Positions 31,385-40,451 of a stretch of 64,000 nucleotides of DNA are shown one piece after another (positions within the stretch are counted from its first letter, which is position 1; each line of letters opens with the position of its first letter). This DNA comes from Rhodococcus yunnanensis NBRC 103083 (lineage in GTDB: Bacteria > Actinomycetota > Actinomycetes > Mycobacteriales > Mycobacteriaceae), in the NCBI RefSeq assembly GCF_001895005.1, contig NZ_BCXH01000003.1, forward strand, positions 310,001 through 374,000. Reading direction: 5' to 3'. Under the pieces are notes generated by a model. It saw nothing but the letters and a program-made list of their open reading frames with translations. It was not told the origin of the DNA and ran no database searches. The position numbers and the translations under genes are program-made.

Positions 31385-32455
31385 ATGCGCGCAGCTGTGT
31401 ACTACGGCCCGAACAAGGTGGAGATCGCCGACGTCCCCGAGCCGTCCCCCGGTGAGGGCCAGGTCAAGGTGAAGGTCGGGTACAACGGGATCTGCGGAAC
31501 CGACCTGCACGAGTACTACGCCGGACCCATATTCATCCCCACCGAGCCGCATCCGCTGACGAATCAGCAGCTACCCCTGGTACTGGGGCACGAGTTCTCG
31601 GGCACGGTCACCGAGGTCGGCAAAGGAGTGACCGGCACCAAGGTCGGCGACCGCGTGGCAATCGAGCCGCTGTACCGCTGCGGCCACTGCGGACCGTGTC
31701 GCGCGGGCAACTACAACATCTGTCAGCAGATCGGTTTCCACGGCCTGATGTCCGACGGCGGGATGGCCGAATACACGGTCGTGCCGACGAACATGATTCA
31801 CCAGCTCCCGGGCAACGTCTCGCTCGAACTGGGAGCGCTCGTCGAGCCCATGTCCGTCGCGTTTCATGCGGCAACTCTCGGCGATCCGAGACCCGAGGAC
31901 ACCGCAATGGTGTTCGGGGCAGGCCCGATCGGCATCGGTCTGTGGTTCGCGCTGCGCGGCAAGGGACTGCAGGACGTCTACGTCGTCGAGCCGTCGCCGA
32001 CGCGTCGGGCATCGATCGAAGCGCTCGGCGCGAAAACGCTCGACCCGACGTCGGTCGATGTTCCCGCCTTCATCGCCGACGCCACCGACGGCCGCGGCGC
32101 CGACGCCATCTACGACGCGGCAGGGGTGCAGCCTGCAGTCGAAACGGCGCTGGGATGCATCGGCGCTCGCAAGCCACTGATCAGCGTCGCGATCTACGAA
32201 AAGCCGTTGATGACACCGCTTCAGAAGATCGTGATGAACGAATCCCGCATCCAGGGATCGCTGTGCTACACCTCGGCGGACTACGACGCCGTCATCGACC
32301 TGATGTCGCAGGGCAAGTACGACACGACCGGGTGGGTGGACAAGATCGCACTGGAATCGGTCATCGACGACGGCTTCGAGGCGCTGCACGCGGGCACGAA
32401 GATGAAGGTTCTCGTCGACCCCGCAGCGGGAAGGACGAACGAGGCACAGGAATGA
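31385..32455 (+). CDS. Zinc-dependent 2,3-butanediol dehydrogenase-like protein
   Basis: A 356-residue medium-chain dehydrogenase. It has MRAAVYYGPNKVEIADVPEP, catalytic zinc region NGICGTDLHEYYAGPIF and LGHEFSG, and structural zinc CGHCGPCRAGNYNIC. LSLELGALVEPMSVAFHA-like sequence is typical of the butanediol/threonine/sorbitol group. It would interconvert a diol or hydroxyketone with NAD. The ATG at 31385 follows AAGGAGA. The stop overlaps the start of a decayed SDR. Together with the GAF regulator at 32577 this looks like the remnant of an acetoin/butanediol-type operon. Confidence 0.88.
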   Translation: MRAAVYYGPNKVEIADVPEPSPGEGQVKVKVGYNGICGTDLHEYYAGPIFIPTEPHPLTNQQLPLVLGHEFSGTVTEVGKGVTGTKVGDRVAIEPLYRCGHCGPCRAGNYNICQQIGFHGLMSDGGMAEYTVVPTNMIHQLPGNVSLELGALVEPMSVAFHAATLGDPRPEDTAMVFGAGPIGIGLWFALRGKGLQDVYVVEPSPTRRASIEALGAKTLDPTSVDVPAFIADATDGRGADAIYDAAGVQPAVETALGCIGARKPLISVAIYEKPLMTPLQKIVMNESRIQGSLCYTSADYDAVIDLMSQGKYDTTGWVDKIALESVIDDGFEALHAGTKMKVLVDPAAGRTNEAQE

Positions 32456-32529
32456 GCGTCGCACTCGGCACCGGCGGTGGCCAGGGAATCGGCCGCGCAT
32501 CGCACCGATGCGGTCCGGTGGTCCGCTGA
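32452..32529 (+). pseudogene. Decayed SDR (N-terminal 25 codons only)
   Basis: An ATGA overlap with the butanediol dehydrogenase stop starts MSVALGTGGGQGIGRA, recognisable as the Rossmann start of a diacetyl/acetoin reductase-like SDR (family VALVTGGGQGIGRA). It then departs after GRA and stops at 32527-32529. The rest of the gene has been deleted. The reading rests on the GxxxGxG motif and position. Confidence 0.7.
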
Positions 32530-32576
32530 TCTGCCTTTTTGCACCTCTGACGTGATCTGGAGCACAATTGTCAGTG

Positions 32577-33878
32577 ATGACTCAGTCGACAGGACCCGAA
32601 CCTGCGCTGGCGGCCGGTGAAGACCCACGCCGCTACGCGCAGATTCTCACGGCCGTGTACGACGCCACGATGGCGGGAGGCAAGTCCCCGGCCAGGCCGC
32701 GAGAGGTGATCGGCGATTCCTGGCGCCGGCTGCAGACCCTCGGAATCGACCCCGAACAGCGCAGCGTCGCCGCGCAACAGATCGACGTCTCGGACCTGGA
32801 GCTGAGCCGTCGGGAATCGGGGTTGTTCGACGTCCTCGACGACCTGGCGCGCGGGCTCGAATCCGTCGTGCAGGACGGCGACAACATTCTCGTTGTCGCC
32901 GACCGGCACGGCCGAGTGTTGTGGCGTAGTGGCTCGACGTCGGTGTTGGACCGCGCCGACGGGCTCGGCTTCGTGGAGGGCGCGAGCTGGGCGGAGGACT
33001 CGGTCGGTACCAACGCGATCGGCACCGCGTTGGTGTCGCGGCGCGCGGTGCAGATCTTCTCCGCGGAACACTATGTGCGCAGCCATCATCCGTGGACCTG
33101 CGCCGGTGCGCCGATCAAGGATCCGCGTACCGGGCACGTCATCGGAGCCGTCGATGTCAGCGGGCCGGCGAGTACCGTGCACCCGACAACGCTGGCCCTG
33201 GTGGACGCCATCGCCAGGTTGGCGGAATCGCAACTGCGCGAACATCATCGGCAGAACCTCGATCGTCTTCGCTCTGTGGCGGCGCCGATGCTCGCCCGTC
33301 TGCAGGCGCCTGCGCTCGCGGTCGACGCGAACGGATGGGTCGCCGCCGTCGAGTCCATCGCACTGCGCAACCGCGTGCTGCTCCCGGAAGATCTTGCCAC
33401 CGGCCGCTTCTGGTTGCCTACTCTCGGCGTGTGCGATTTCGAACCCCTCCCTGGAGGGTGGCTCGTCCGACCCGCGGGGGAGGGCGAGAGCGGAACCCCG
33501 TCACAGACCGGAAATTCGACGACGGTCAGCATCGATCTGCGTCATCCCCAGCAGACCAGGGTGCGCATTCGAAGCGAGGTCGGGGAATGGACGCACGAGC
33601 CGACGCCGCGTCACGCCGAGATTCTCTATCTGCTGGCCGTCAACCGTGAGGGCCGCAGCGCCGCGCAGATGGCAGCGGACCTGTTCGGCGACGACGGCAG
33701 GGCCATCACCGTCCGCGCCGAGATGTCGCGATTGCGCAAGCATCTGTCCGGCATCGTGTTGACCCAGCCGTATCGGTTCGACGAGTCCGCCACCGTCGAA
33801 CTTCTCTTTCCCGAGGACATGAGCAGGCTGCTTCCGCATTCGACGGCGCCGGCCGTCCGGGCGCGACGCGTGCGCTGA
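32577..33878 (+). CDS. GAF-domain transcriptional regulator (AcoR-related)
   Basis: A 433-residue protein. The N-terminal region has REVIGDSWRRLQTLGIDPEQ and a GAF domain with GASWAEDSVGTNAIGTALVS and AEHYVRSHHPWTCAGAPIKD, as in AcoR-type activators. There is no AAA core; instead the C-terminus (PRHAEILYLLAVNREGRSAA, then AEMSRLRKHL) is a different winged-helix-like DNA-binding segment. It is a single-domain-sensor variant common in actinobacteria. It follows the diol dehydrogenase and probably controls it. A TTG at 32568 with a closer GGAG site is an alternative start. Confidence 0.85.
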   Translation: MTQSTGPEPALAAGEDPRRYAQILTAVYDATMAGGKSPARPREVIGDSWRRLQTLGIDPEQRSVAAQQIDVSDLELSRRESGLFDVLDDLARGLESVVQDGDNILVVADRHGRVLWRSGSTSVLDRADGLGFVEGASWAEDSVGTNAIGTALVSRRAVQIFSAEHYVRSHHPWTCAGAPIKDPRTGHVIGAVDVSGPASTVHPTTLALVDAIARLAESQLREHHRQNLDRLRSVAAPMLARLQAPALAVDANGWVAAVESIALRNRVLLPEDLATGRFWLPTLGVCDFEPLPGGWLVRPAGEGESGTPSQTGNSTTVSIDLRHPQQTRVRIRSEVGEWTHEPTPRHAEILYLLAVNREGRSAAQMAADLFGDDGRAITVRAEMSRLRKHLSGIVLTQPYRFDESATVELLFPEDMSRLLPHSTAPAVRARRVR

Positions 33879-33893
33879 CCGGGCTGTGCGCGC

Positions 33894-33917
33894 GGAGTTA
33901 CGTTGGGACGTAGCTCC
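33894..33917. terminator. Hairpin after the GAF regulator
   Basis: GGAGTTACGT (33894-33903) pairs with ACGTAGCTCC (33908-33917) around a TGGG loop, with one G-T pair. It separates the regulator from the MFS transporter. Confidence 0.7.
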
Positions 33918-33933
33918 GGGTGCGAGTGTGTGT

Positions 33934-35352
33934 ATGGTTCTGGCTATGCAAAACAAAAGTCAGGCATCGTTGCCGCTCCTACTCACGGTGCTGGCGGGCG
34001 CGCCCTTTCTCGCCAGCCTCGATCTGTTCGTCGTCAACGTCGCGTTCGACGACATCGGGATGGCATTTCCCGGGCATACGTTGGGGGAGCTGAGCTGGAT
34101 ACTGAACGTGTACGCGATCGTCTTCGCGGCGCTGCTCATTCCGCTCGGGCGCTGGTCGGACCGTGTGGGCCGCAAACGCGGATTCGTACTCGGGCTGGCG
34201 CTGTTCACCGCCGCCAGCGTGCTCGCCGCGGCAGCGCCGACGCTCGAGATCCTCATCGGTGGCCGAGTTCTGCAGGCCGCAGGCGCAGCTCTGCTCACCC
34301 CTACCAGCCTCGGACTGCTGATCGACGCGGTTCCCGCGGAGAAGCGAGCGGGTGCTGTTCGAGTCTGGGCTGCGCTCGGTGCGCTGGCTGCAGCGTTCGG
34401 ACCCGTCGTCGGCGGCCTGCTCGTCGAACTGTCGTGGCGTTGGGTGTTCGTCATCAACATCCCCATCGGCGTCGTCCTCGTCGTACTGGCCCTCCGGTTC
34501 GTGCCGGATTCGGCCGCCGGAGACCCTGCCGACACGCTCGACCTCGCCGGGGCATTGGCTCTCACGGTGGGAATCGGAACTTTGGCACTCGGACTCGTCC
34601 AGGGCCCGGACTGGGGATGGAGCAGCGCAGGCATCGTGACCTCGTTCGTGGTGGCAGCTCTCGCGGTCGGCGCATTCTGGCGCAACAACCGAAAGCATCC
34701 GTCGCCGCTCGTCGATCCCGCTCTCGTCCGCGTTCGAACGTTCGCATGGGCAAACCTGGCCGGACTGCTGTTCTCGGCGGCCTTCGCTGCAGGGCTGTTG
34801 GCCAACATCTTCTGGCTGCAGCAGGTGTGGGGATACTCCGCGCTGGCCGCGGGACTCGCGATTGCTCCAGGACCCGCCGTCGTGCCGCTCTTCAGCTATC
34901 TGGGCCAGCGACTCGCCCGACGCGTCGGCCCCGGTGTCACGGCGTCGATCGGCTGCGTGCTCCTTGCCGCCGGATCGGTGCTGATTCTGCTGTCGGTCGA
35001 TACGACGCCCGGTTACGTGACCGCGTTTCTACCCGGTTGGTTGGTGGCGGGCGCAGGCGTCGGACTCGCGCTGCCGACCATCCTCTCCTCCGCCACGGCC
35101 GACATCCCCGCCGCGGTCGGTGCCACCGGAAGCGCGATCGTCAACATGAGCCGTCAGATCGGTACCGTCGCGGGCATCAGCGCCCTCGTCGCGATCCTCG
35201 GGTCGATCGACGGGCAGGCCGGATTCACCACTGCCTGGTGGGTGATCAGCGGAATCGGCGTCGCATCGGCACTGGCGGCGCTCGGGATGCACCCGAGGGC
35301 GGTGCATGAACCGTCGAATTCTGCACCGAGCACGCGCACACCGGCAGCGTAG
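33934..35352 (+). CDS. MFS drug-efflux transporter (DHA2, 14-helix type)
   Basis: A 472-residue major facilitator. It has the motif GRWSDRVGRKRGFVLGLALF of the first cytoplasmic loop, the antiporter motif ALGALAAAFGPVVGGLLVEL, and 14 predicted membrane helices in the QacA/EmrB pattern. Such proteins export drugs, dyes or antibiotics in exchange for protons. Starts at 33934 and 33946 (MQNKS) are both possible. No adjacent TetR regulator. It is followed 15 bp later by the FUSC gene. Confidence 0.92.
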   Translation: MVLAMQNKSQASLPLLLTVLAGAPFLASLDLFVVNVAFDDIGMAFPGHTLGELSWILNVYAIVFAALLIPLGRWSDRVGRKRGFVLGLALFTAASVLAAAAPTLEILIGGRVLQAAGAALLTPTSLGLLIDAVPAEKRAGAVRVWAALGALAAAFGPVVGGLLVELSWRWVFVINIPIGVVLVVLALRFVPDSAAGDPADTLDLAGALALTVGIGTLALGLVQGPDWGWSSAGIVTSFVVAALAVGAFWRNNRKHPSPLVDPALVRVRTFAWANLAGLLFSAAFAAGLLANIFWLQQVWGYSALAAGLAIAPGPAVVPLFSYLGQRLARRVGPGVTASIGCVLLAAGSVLILLSVDTTPGYVTAFLPGWLVAGAGVGLALPTILSSATADIPAAVGATGSAIVNMSRQIGTVAGISALVAILGSIDGQAGFTTAWWVISGIGVASALAALGMHPRAVHEPSNSAPSTRTPAA

Positions 35353-35367
35353 GCGCACACTCTGTGG

Positions 35368-37449
35368 ATGCACGCTCGGCTCGCCCCAGGTCGGTTCGTC
35401 GGAGAAACGGCCCGCTTCCTCGCCGTCTCCGACCCCGGTGGCCTGCGCCTTCGATCTGCCACCGCGACGACGATCACCGTTGTGCTTGCGATGGCGGTGC
35501 TGCTGCCCGCCTCGAAGCTGATCGGACAGCCCATCACGGTGGCGATGCTCGGGACGGTCGTCGCGATGCAATCCTCGGCAGCGGTGAAGGACAGGGACCA
35601 GCGCAGCCGCGTCGTCACGACGCTGCTGCTCGTGTTCCCGGCTGTGGCAGCGGTGTCGTTGTCGGCGGTGCTGTCGCAGTTCGGCAAGGTAGCGGACGTC
35701 GGGTTCATTCTCGTGTTGTTCGCGGCCGTATGGGTGCGGCGCTACGGCCAACGAGGAACGGCGCTCGGCATGGTGGCGTTCATCTGCTACTTCTTCTCCC
35801 TGTTCCTTCGTGCCACACCGAGTCAGATTCCCATCCTGACGGTGTCGATCGTTGTCGGCGTTGCGATCTCGCTCCTGGTACGCACGGTGATACTGCCCGA
35901 CCGCCCACGAGTGGAAGTGCAGCGGCTCGTCCGCGCGCTGCGCGCCGCCTGCATCGACGTGCTGGAGGTGGCGTCCAACAGACGCGATCGCAATCTCACG
36001 TTGTTGCGCAAGAAGCTCGACCGGCTCGGCAGCACCGCCCTCATGATCGACGACTGGCTCGACCGCAACGACGCAGCCATGCTTCTCAGCGTCACCAACG
36101 AGGATCTGTCCATCCGAATCTTCGACGCCCAGATCGCGACGGAGCAACTGGTCAGCGCATTGTGGGCGCTCGACCCGGACAAGTCGTGGCCGACGTCCCT
36201 CGGACAGGCAACGACGGCGCTCGGGTCATGTCTGCAGAACAATCCCTCGGAGGATCAGCTGCGCGCGGCACGACGGCTGGCTGCATCGGCAGCCGACAAG
36301 GCCGACGCGTCGACCCAGGCAGGCATCGCGACGACCGTCGCGATGCGAGCGGTGCAGGCGCACATCGCCATCCACCACATCACGAGCAACGCCTTGAGGT
36401 CCGAATCGGAGCCGAAACCGAAAGCGGAGGAGACGCAGAGCGACGACGCCGGGCTGAATCCGAGCACCAAGGCGGCGATCCAGGTGGCCGTGGCAACCAG
36501 TGCTGCAACGATTCTCGGTGAGCTGATCTCGCCGGATCGATGGTACTGGGCGGTACTGACGGCGTTCCTGGTGTTCACCGGTGCATCGACGCGCGGTGAG
36601 ATACTGTCTCGGGCGGGCCATCGCGTCGTCGGGACGATAGCGGGAGTTCTTGCAGGAGTGGTACTTTCCGCGTTGGTCGGCCACAACCAGCCGTTGCAGT
36701 TGGTGCTGCTGGTGGTGTGCGTGTTCTTCGCGTTCTACCTCGTCACGGTCGCCTATGCACTGCTCGCGTTCTTCATCACCGTGATGCTCGCGATGCTGTA
36801 CGGCCTGCTCGGCACCTTCAGCGTCGACGTCCTCGAACTGCGGATCTACGAGACCGCCGCTGGGGGCGTCGTCGGGATCGCGTCGGCGTACTTCATCTTC
36901 TCCACCGGAACCAGATCGACGATGACGACCAAGATCGACGACTACCTCGACCTGATGTCCGGAATCGTCGACACCAGCATTGCCTCGGTCGTCGAACCCG
37001 GGCAGACGACCGATCTGGTCGCCGACATGCGCAGGTTCGACAACGCTTTGAAAGAACTCGTCGCCGCGGGCAAACCGCTCGAGATGGGCCCGACCACCAG
37101 AACCAGGCGCGGCGCCAAACGACTTCTGCGCATCATGACCGTCAGCAACCGCTCGGGCCACGCGCTCGCCCGCGCCGGAGTCGGGGCATCGCGCGCCGAG
37201 AAGGGCAACGGCCCGTCGGAGGCAACCGCCAAGGCGCTACGCGAGGCCGCCGACGTCACCAAGACGACGATCTCCGACGTCAAGCGAGCGCTGGCGGGCG
37301 AACACGTCGAGCCGCCGGAGAAGCTCACCGAAACCTCGGCCTTCGACGTCATGCTCACCTCGACCAACACTCCGGGATCGGTGCGTAGTGCGGTTCGATC
37401 CCTCGCCACCTTGAACCGCACGATGGGCGAGGTGTTCACCCGTGCCTGA
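35368..37449 (+). CDS. FUSC-family membrane protein
   Basis: A 693-residue protein with two similar membrane halves, each of about six helices (residues about 30-180 and 370-520), with a cytosolic domain after each. Signature stretches are AMLGTVVAMQSSAAVKDRDQ and WYWAVLTAFLVFTGASTRGE. FUSC proteins relate to fusaric-acid resistance and aromatic acid efflux pumps (AaeB type). The ribosome site is weak, and the gene probably reads through from the MFS gene 15 bp upstream. Its stop overlaps the next gene by 8 bp. Confidence 0.9.
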   Translation: MHARLAPGRFVGETARFLAVSDPGGLRLRSATATTITVVLAMAVLLPASKLIGQPITVAMLGTVVAMQSSAAVKDRDQRSRVVTTLLLVFPAVAAVSLSAVLSQFGKVADVGFILVLFAAVWVRRYGQRGTALGMVAFICYFFSLFLRATPSQIPILTVSIVVGVAISLLVRTVILPDRPRVEVQRLVRALRAACIDVLEVASNRRDRNLTLLRKKLDRLGSTALMIDDWLDRNDAAMLLSVTNEDLSIRIFDAQIATEQLVSALWALDPDKSWPTSLGQATTALGSCLQNNPSEDQLRAARRLAASAADKADASTQAGIATTVAMRAVQAHIAIHHITSNALRSESEPKPKAEETQSDDAGLNPSTKAAIQVAVATSAATILGELISPDRWYWAVLTAFLVFTGASTRGEILSRAGHRVVGTIAGVLAGVVLSALVGHNQPLQLVLLVVCVFFAFYLVTVAYALLAFFITVMLAMLYGLLGTFSVDVLELRIYETAAGGVVGIASAYFIFSTGTRSTMTTKIDDYLDLMSGIVDTSIASVVEPGQTTDLVADMRRFDNALKELVAAGKPLEMGPTTRTRRGAKRLLRIMTVSNRSGHALARAGVGASRAEKGNGPSEATAKALREAADVTKTTISDVKRALAGEHVEPPEKLTETSAFDVMLTSTNTPGSVRSAVRSLATLNRTMGEVFTRA

Positions 37450-38140
37450 ATCAGCGCTCGTCAGGGCCGCCGCGCAGGTTCCGGCGTTGGGGGAGTACCT
37501 GAGCGGGCCGTTCGATCTACCGGCGTCGGTGATGCTCGACGCGCAGTGGATGCGCGAGCGGGTCCGGGAGATCGGCGTTCGGTGGGGGTGTTCGGACGCG
37601 CGCGTGAACGGAACGCTCTGGTGGTACGCCGCGAGTTCGACGATGGCGTTCGTCCCGATCGCGACCGCTCTCGCAGTTGGCGAAGCCGCCGATCCGCGGC
37701 TGGACGATGCACGGTGCTTCCTCCGGCCCGACGGTTCCCTCGGCGGTGTGATCGGCGAGGCAACCCTCGACGTCGAGGGGCTGGCAGCGGCGATGGTCGA
37801 GTCGTTCGGGGCACTCGTCGACGCGGTGTCCGCGGCCTCGGGCGCGCGGGTCAAGGCGCTGTGGGCGATCGCGACCGATTCGATCGCGAACCGGTGTCTC
37901 GACGTCGGTGCCGCGCTCGGGAATCGAGCGCTGGGAAGCGAATTCGCGGTTTCGCTGATCGACGACATGAGGGCGCCGATGCCTGCGCCGCGCTTCGTCG
38001 ACGTCGCGGGCCGAAGATTCACCGAGCGCTGCTCGTGTTGCCTGCTGTACGAAACCGACGCCGCCGACAAATGCACCAGCTGCCCGCGCCGGACCCCGGA
38101 CGACCGGCTACGGGGATTGCACATCGCCGCCCGCTGGTAA
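37442..38140 (+). CDS. FhuF-like (2Fe-2S) siderophore-iron reductase
   Basis: A 232-residue protein with the C-terminal cysteine motif CSCCLLYETDAADKCTSCP (CC-x10-C-x2-C), the unusual 2Fe-2S binding site of FhuF. FhuF reduces ferric siderophores in the cytoplasm to free iron. N-terminal two thirds are helical, as in the family. The start is GTG at 37442, overlapping FUSC by 8 bp. A link with the distant siderophore lipoprotein at 5311 is possible. Confidence 0.88.
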   Translation: MPESALVRAAAQVPALGEYLSGPFDLPASVMLDAQWMRERVREIGVRWGCSDARVNGTLWWYAASSTMAFVPIATALAVGEAADPRLDDARCFLRPDGSLGGVIGEATLDVEGLAAAMVESFGALVDAVSAASGARVKALWAIATDSIANRCLDVGAALGNRALGSEFAVSLIDDMRAPMPAPRFVDVAGRRFTERCSCCLLYETDAADKCTSCPRRTPDDRLRGLHIAARW

Positions 38141-38151
38141 CAAGGCTCGAA

Positions 38152-38574
38152 TCAGGGAACCCACCAGTTGCCTGCGCCGCGGACGACCGTCAGTCCGCCG
38201 GGGATCTCGACCCACGCCGAGACGTCGCCCGATCCGGTGCGGATGGGGCCGGTGTCCAGCGGCCCGGGGAATGCGACGCCGCCGATCTGTGTGGAGTTGT
38301 TGAACCAGTTGATGGCGCAGTTGCACCAGTTGTTCAGCGTGAAGTCCGTGAGTCCGGGGAGTGCCGGATCGACGCGAACGAAGATCGGCTGGTTGACGAA
38401 TATCTGGTCGAGTCGCCACTGGATCACTGCGGCCGGGTCGAAGCCGACGGTCGGGCTGATCGATCCCGCCGGGACGAATCGGGCTTGAGCGGTGCCCGTA
38501 CCGAGGAACGCCGCCGTGAGGACGATCACGGCGGAAATCAGTGCAGCGGAGATACGAGCGCGTCGCGTCGTCAT
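38152..38574 (-). CDS. Secreted protein of unknown function
   Basis: A 140-residue protein. It has a signal peptide RRARISAALISAVIVLTAAF followed by an AQA-like cleavage site and a mature part with two Cys in NNWCNCAINWFNN. A longer start at 38595 is possible but would give a poor signal peptide. It is convergent with the FhuF-like gene. No known domain. Such small secreted proteins are common in Nocardiaceae. Confidence 0.75.
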   Translation of the reverse strand: MTTRRARISAALISAVIVLTAAFLGTGTAQARFVPAGSISPTVGFDPAAVIQWRLDQIFVNQPIFVRVDPALPGLTDFTLNNWCNCAINWFNNSTQIGGVAFPGPLDTGPIRTGSGDVSAWVEIPGGLTVVRGAGNWWVP

Positions 38575-38722
38575 GGATCTCGGAGCCTCTCGCAAGTCGA
38601 ATGTTCGTGGCGATGTTACCCGAGCTCACCACTTGGCATCGGGGCGCAGAGGCCCACCCACTTCGGGTGAAGTTCCTCCGTTGGCGTGCGTTCGCGTGTG
38701 CAGGCGAGGACTGTTATGCCAC

Positions 38723-39316
38723 ATGAAATTCGGTCAGATGGTACTCGGGTTGGTCCCTTGGATTCTGTTCGCGATCCTCACCCAGAGGTTCGGCGACAAT
38801 CAGGTTGCGTTCGCGGCGTTGATCTCGGCGATAGCTGCTGTGGGGATCGCGTACTACCAGCGCAGCGGTGGTATCAAGATCATCGAGGCCTCGGCGGTGG
38901 TGCTGTTCGCGGCCATTGCGGTGGTCGGGTTCGTCGGCGGAGAATCGGTCGACGATTTCCTCGCGGACTTCGCCCGCGGTGGCACGACGCTCGTGCTCGC
39001 TGCAGTGATGCTCGTGTCGGTGGTGACCGTGCCGTTCACCGAGCAGTATGCACGTGAATCGGTGGACCGCGAGTACTGGGACAGCCCGAAGTTCCACTCG
39101 ACCAACCGGAAGATCAGCCTGTTCTGGGGTGCGACGCTGCTCGTCATGGGCGTCGGTCATCTGGTGGCGGGCGCACTACAGCCGCTGAGCGATCCCGGCG
39201 AGGGCACCAGGTCGGTCGACCTGCTGCTCAACTGGATAGTGCCGATCGTGCTCCTCGTGATCGCGGTGAAATACACCCAGCGGACCGCAGCGGCGGCACG
39301 AACAGCGGTGACGTAA
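38723..39316 (+). CDS. Six-helix membrane protein of unknown function
   Basis: A 197-residue protein with about six hydrophobic helices (VLGLVPWILFAILTQRFG, VAFAALISAIAAVGIAYYQR, IIEASAVVLFAAIAVVGFVG and others) and a cytoplasmic loop EQYARESVDREYWDSPKFHS. It resembles widespread small membrane proteins of the intracellular septation / DUF group, but no family is certain. The stop lies in a 15-bp tandem array. Confidence 0.8.
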   Translation: MKFGQMVLGLVPWILFAILTQRFGDNQVAFAALISAIAAVGIAYYQRSGGIKIIEASAVVLFAAIAVVGFVGGESVDDFLADFARGGTTLVLAAVMLVSVVTVPFTEQYARESVDREYWDSPKFHSTNRKISLFWGATLLVMGVGHLVAGALQPLSDPGEGTRSVDLLLNWIVPIVLLVIAVKYTQRTAAAARTAVT

Positions 39317-39345
39317 AAAGCGGTGACATGAAAAGCGGGGGCATG
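39301..39345. repeat. 15-bp tandem array across a stop codon
   Basis: AACAGCGGTGACGTA, AAAAGCGGTGACATG and AAAAGCGGGGGCATG at 39301, 39316 and 39331. The stop TAA (39314-39316) spans the first junction. Confidence 0.85.
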
Positions 39346-39358
39346 GCCCGTCGGTAGT

Positions 39359-39712
39359 GTGGAGCCGGTGAATACACGACGAGCACTCATCGCCGTTGCG
39401 CTGACTGCGGTCGTCGTCGCCGGATGTTCCTCGCAGACGACGCAGGAGAAGCCGGCGCCCGTTCCGAACCAGGTCACGGTGATCGATCGTTCGTACTCGC
39501 CGTCCAGCATCACGATCTCCGCAGGTGAGACGGTCACCTGGGTGTTCGACGACGGAGGCATGACGCACGACGTCGTCGCCGACGACAAGTCCTTTCGCAG
39601 CCCGCTGATGGTCTCGGATACGTTCACGCACACTTTCACCGAACCGGGAACCTACAGCTACCACTGCACTCCGCACCCCGACATGCTGGGCACCGTCGTC
39701 GTGCAACCCTGA
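39359..39712 (+). CDS. Cupredoxin-domain lipoprotein
   Basis: A 117-residue protein. The lipobox VVAGCSS gives a membrane-anchored lipoprotein. The mature domain is plastocyanin-like with copper ligands in GMTHDVV and SYHCTPHPDMLG (His, Cys, His, Met), in the normal order. It would shuttle electrons outside the membrane. The start is GTG at 39359; a GTG at 39368 is possible. It ends 9 bp from the convergent next gene. Confidence 0.9.
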   Translation: MEPVNTRRALIAVALTAVVVAGCSSQTTQEKPAPVPNQVTVIDRSYSPSSITISAGETVTWVFDDGGMTHDVVADDKSFRSPLMVSDTFTHTFTEPGTYSYHCTPHPDMLGTVVVQP

Positions 39713-39721
39713 GGATCGGTT

Positions 39722-40309
39722 TCAGGGGAGGGTGCGGATGAATTCGAACGCTGCGTCGGTGGCTGCGGGGTTGGCGCTGGTGACTCCGTTGACGACTCCG
39801 ATGGTCGCCCCGAGCGCTGCGCCGGGAATGCAACCGACGAAGATGAACAGCACGCACCCTACGACGGCACCGATGCCCGCTCCGATGCCGGCTGAGACGG
39901 ATCCCCCGTTGTTCCAGCCTATTTGGATCTGCGTTACCAGGTTCTGGTAGGCGGCGGGGCTGTACACCGGGTGGATCAGTGACGCCGAGTTCGGTGTCAG
40001 GGTGAGCGATCGACCGCCGTCGCCGATGGCACTCGCGATCGGAAGGACTTGTTCGTCAACCGAATACGAGAGCGGGACCGACGCTACGGTCGCACCCGCG
40101 GCATCGAGGATCGATACCGCGCTCCCGTCGGATGTGAGCGCGAACGTCCCCGCATCGAGAAGTGTGCGCACAGAACCGTTGTCGACGGTGGTCGAGTAAC
40201 CGACGTTCGCGGGCGCGGGCTCCGCCTGTGCTGTGCCGACGGATCCGGCGACCAGTGCCACGCTCGACAGTGCAGCGATGGCGGTACGTGTTCTTCTCGT
40301 GACCCTCAT
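39722..40309 (-). CDS. Secreted protein with glycine-rich C-terminal helix
   Basis: A 195-residue protein. A signal peptide (AIAALSSVALVAGSVGTAQA, then AEPAPANVG) is followed by a beta-rich part and a hydrophobic, Gly-rich stretch GIGAGIGAVVGCVLFIFVGC. The last resembles glycine-zipper segments of small pore-forming or membrane-active secreted proteins found in Nocardiaceae. The family is not securely recognised. It is divergent from the HTH gene at 40452. Confidence 0.8.
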   Translation of the reverse strand: MRVTRRTRTAIAALSSVALVAGSVGTAQAEPAPANVGYSTTVDNGSVRTLLDAGTFALTSDGSAVSILDAAGATVASVPLSYSVDEQVLPIASAIGDGGRSLTLTPNSASLIHPVYSPAAYQNLVTQIQIGWNNGGSVSAGIGAGIGAVVGCVLFIFVGCIPGAALGATIGVVNGVTSANPAATDAAFEFIRTLP

Positions 40310-40410
40310 GAGTGCTCACACCTTCGGTCCGCGCGTCGTTCGGTCACTGTCGACGCTAGCGACCCCGTCGTCGACCCACGATCGATTCCGGCGAAATCAC
40401 CCACTCGGAT

Positions 40411-40438
40411 GAACTCTTGTAAACCTCGAGTTCACAAG
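40411..40438. promoter_or_regulatory. Overlapping dyads upstream of the HTH-like gene
   Basis: CTTGTAAAC (40416-40424) and GTTCACAAG (40430-40438) form an 8 of 9 dyad. Another, GAACTC (40411-40416) and GAGTTC (40428-40433), interleaves. It ends 13 bp before the start at 40452, so autoregulation is likely. Confidence 0.5.
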
Positions 40439-40451
40439 CTACGGTAAGTGT

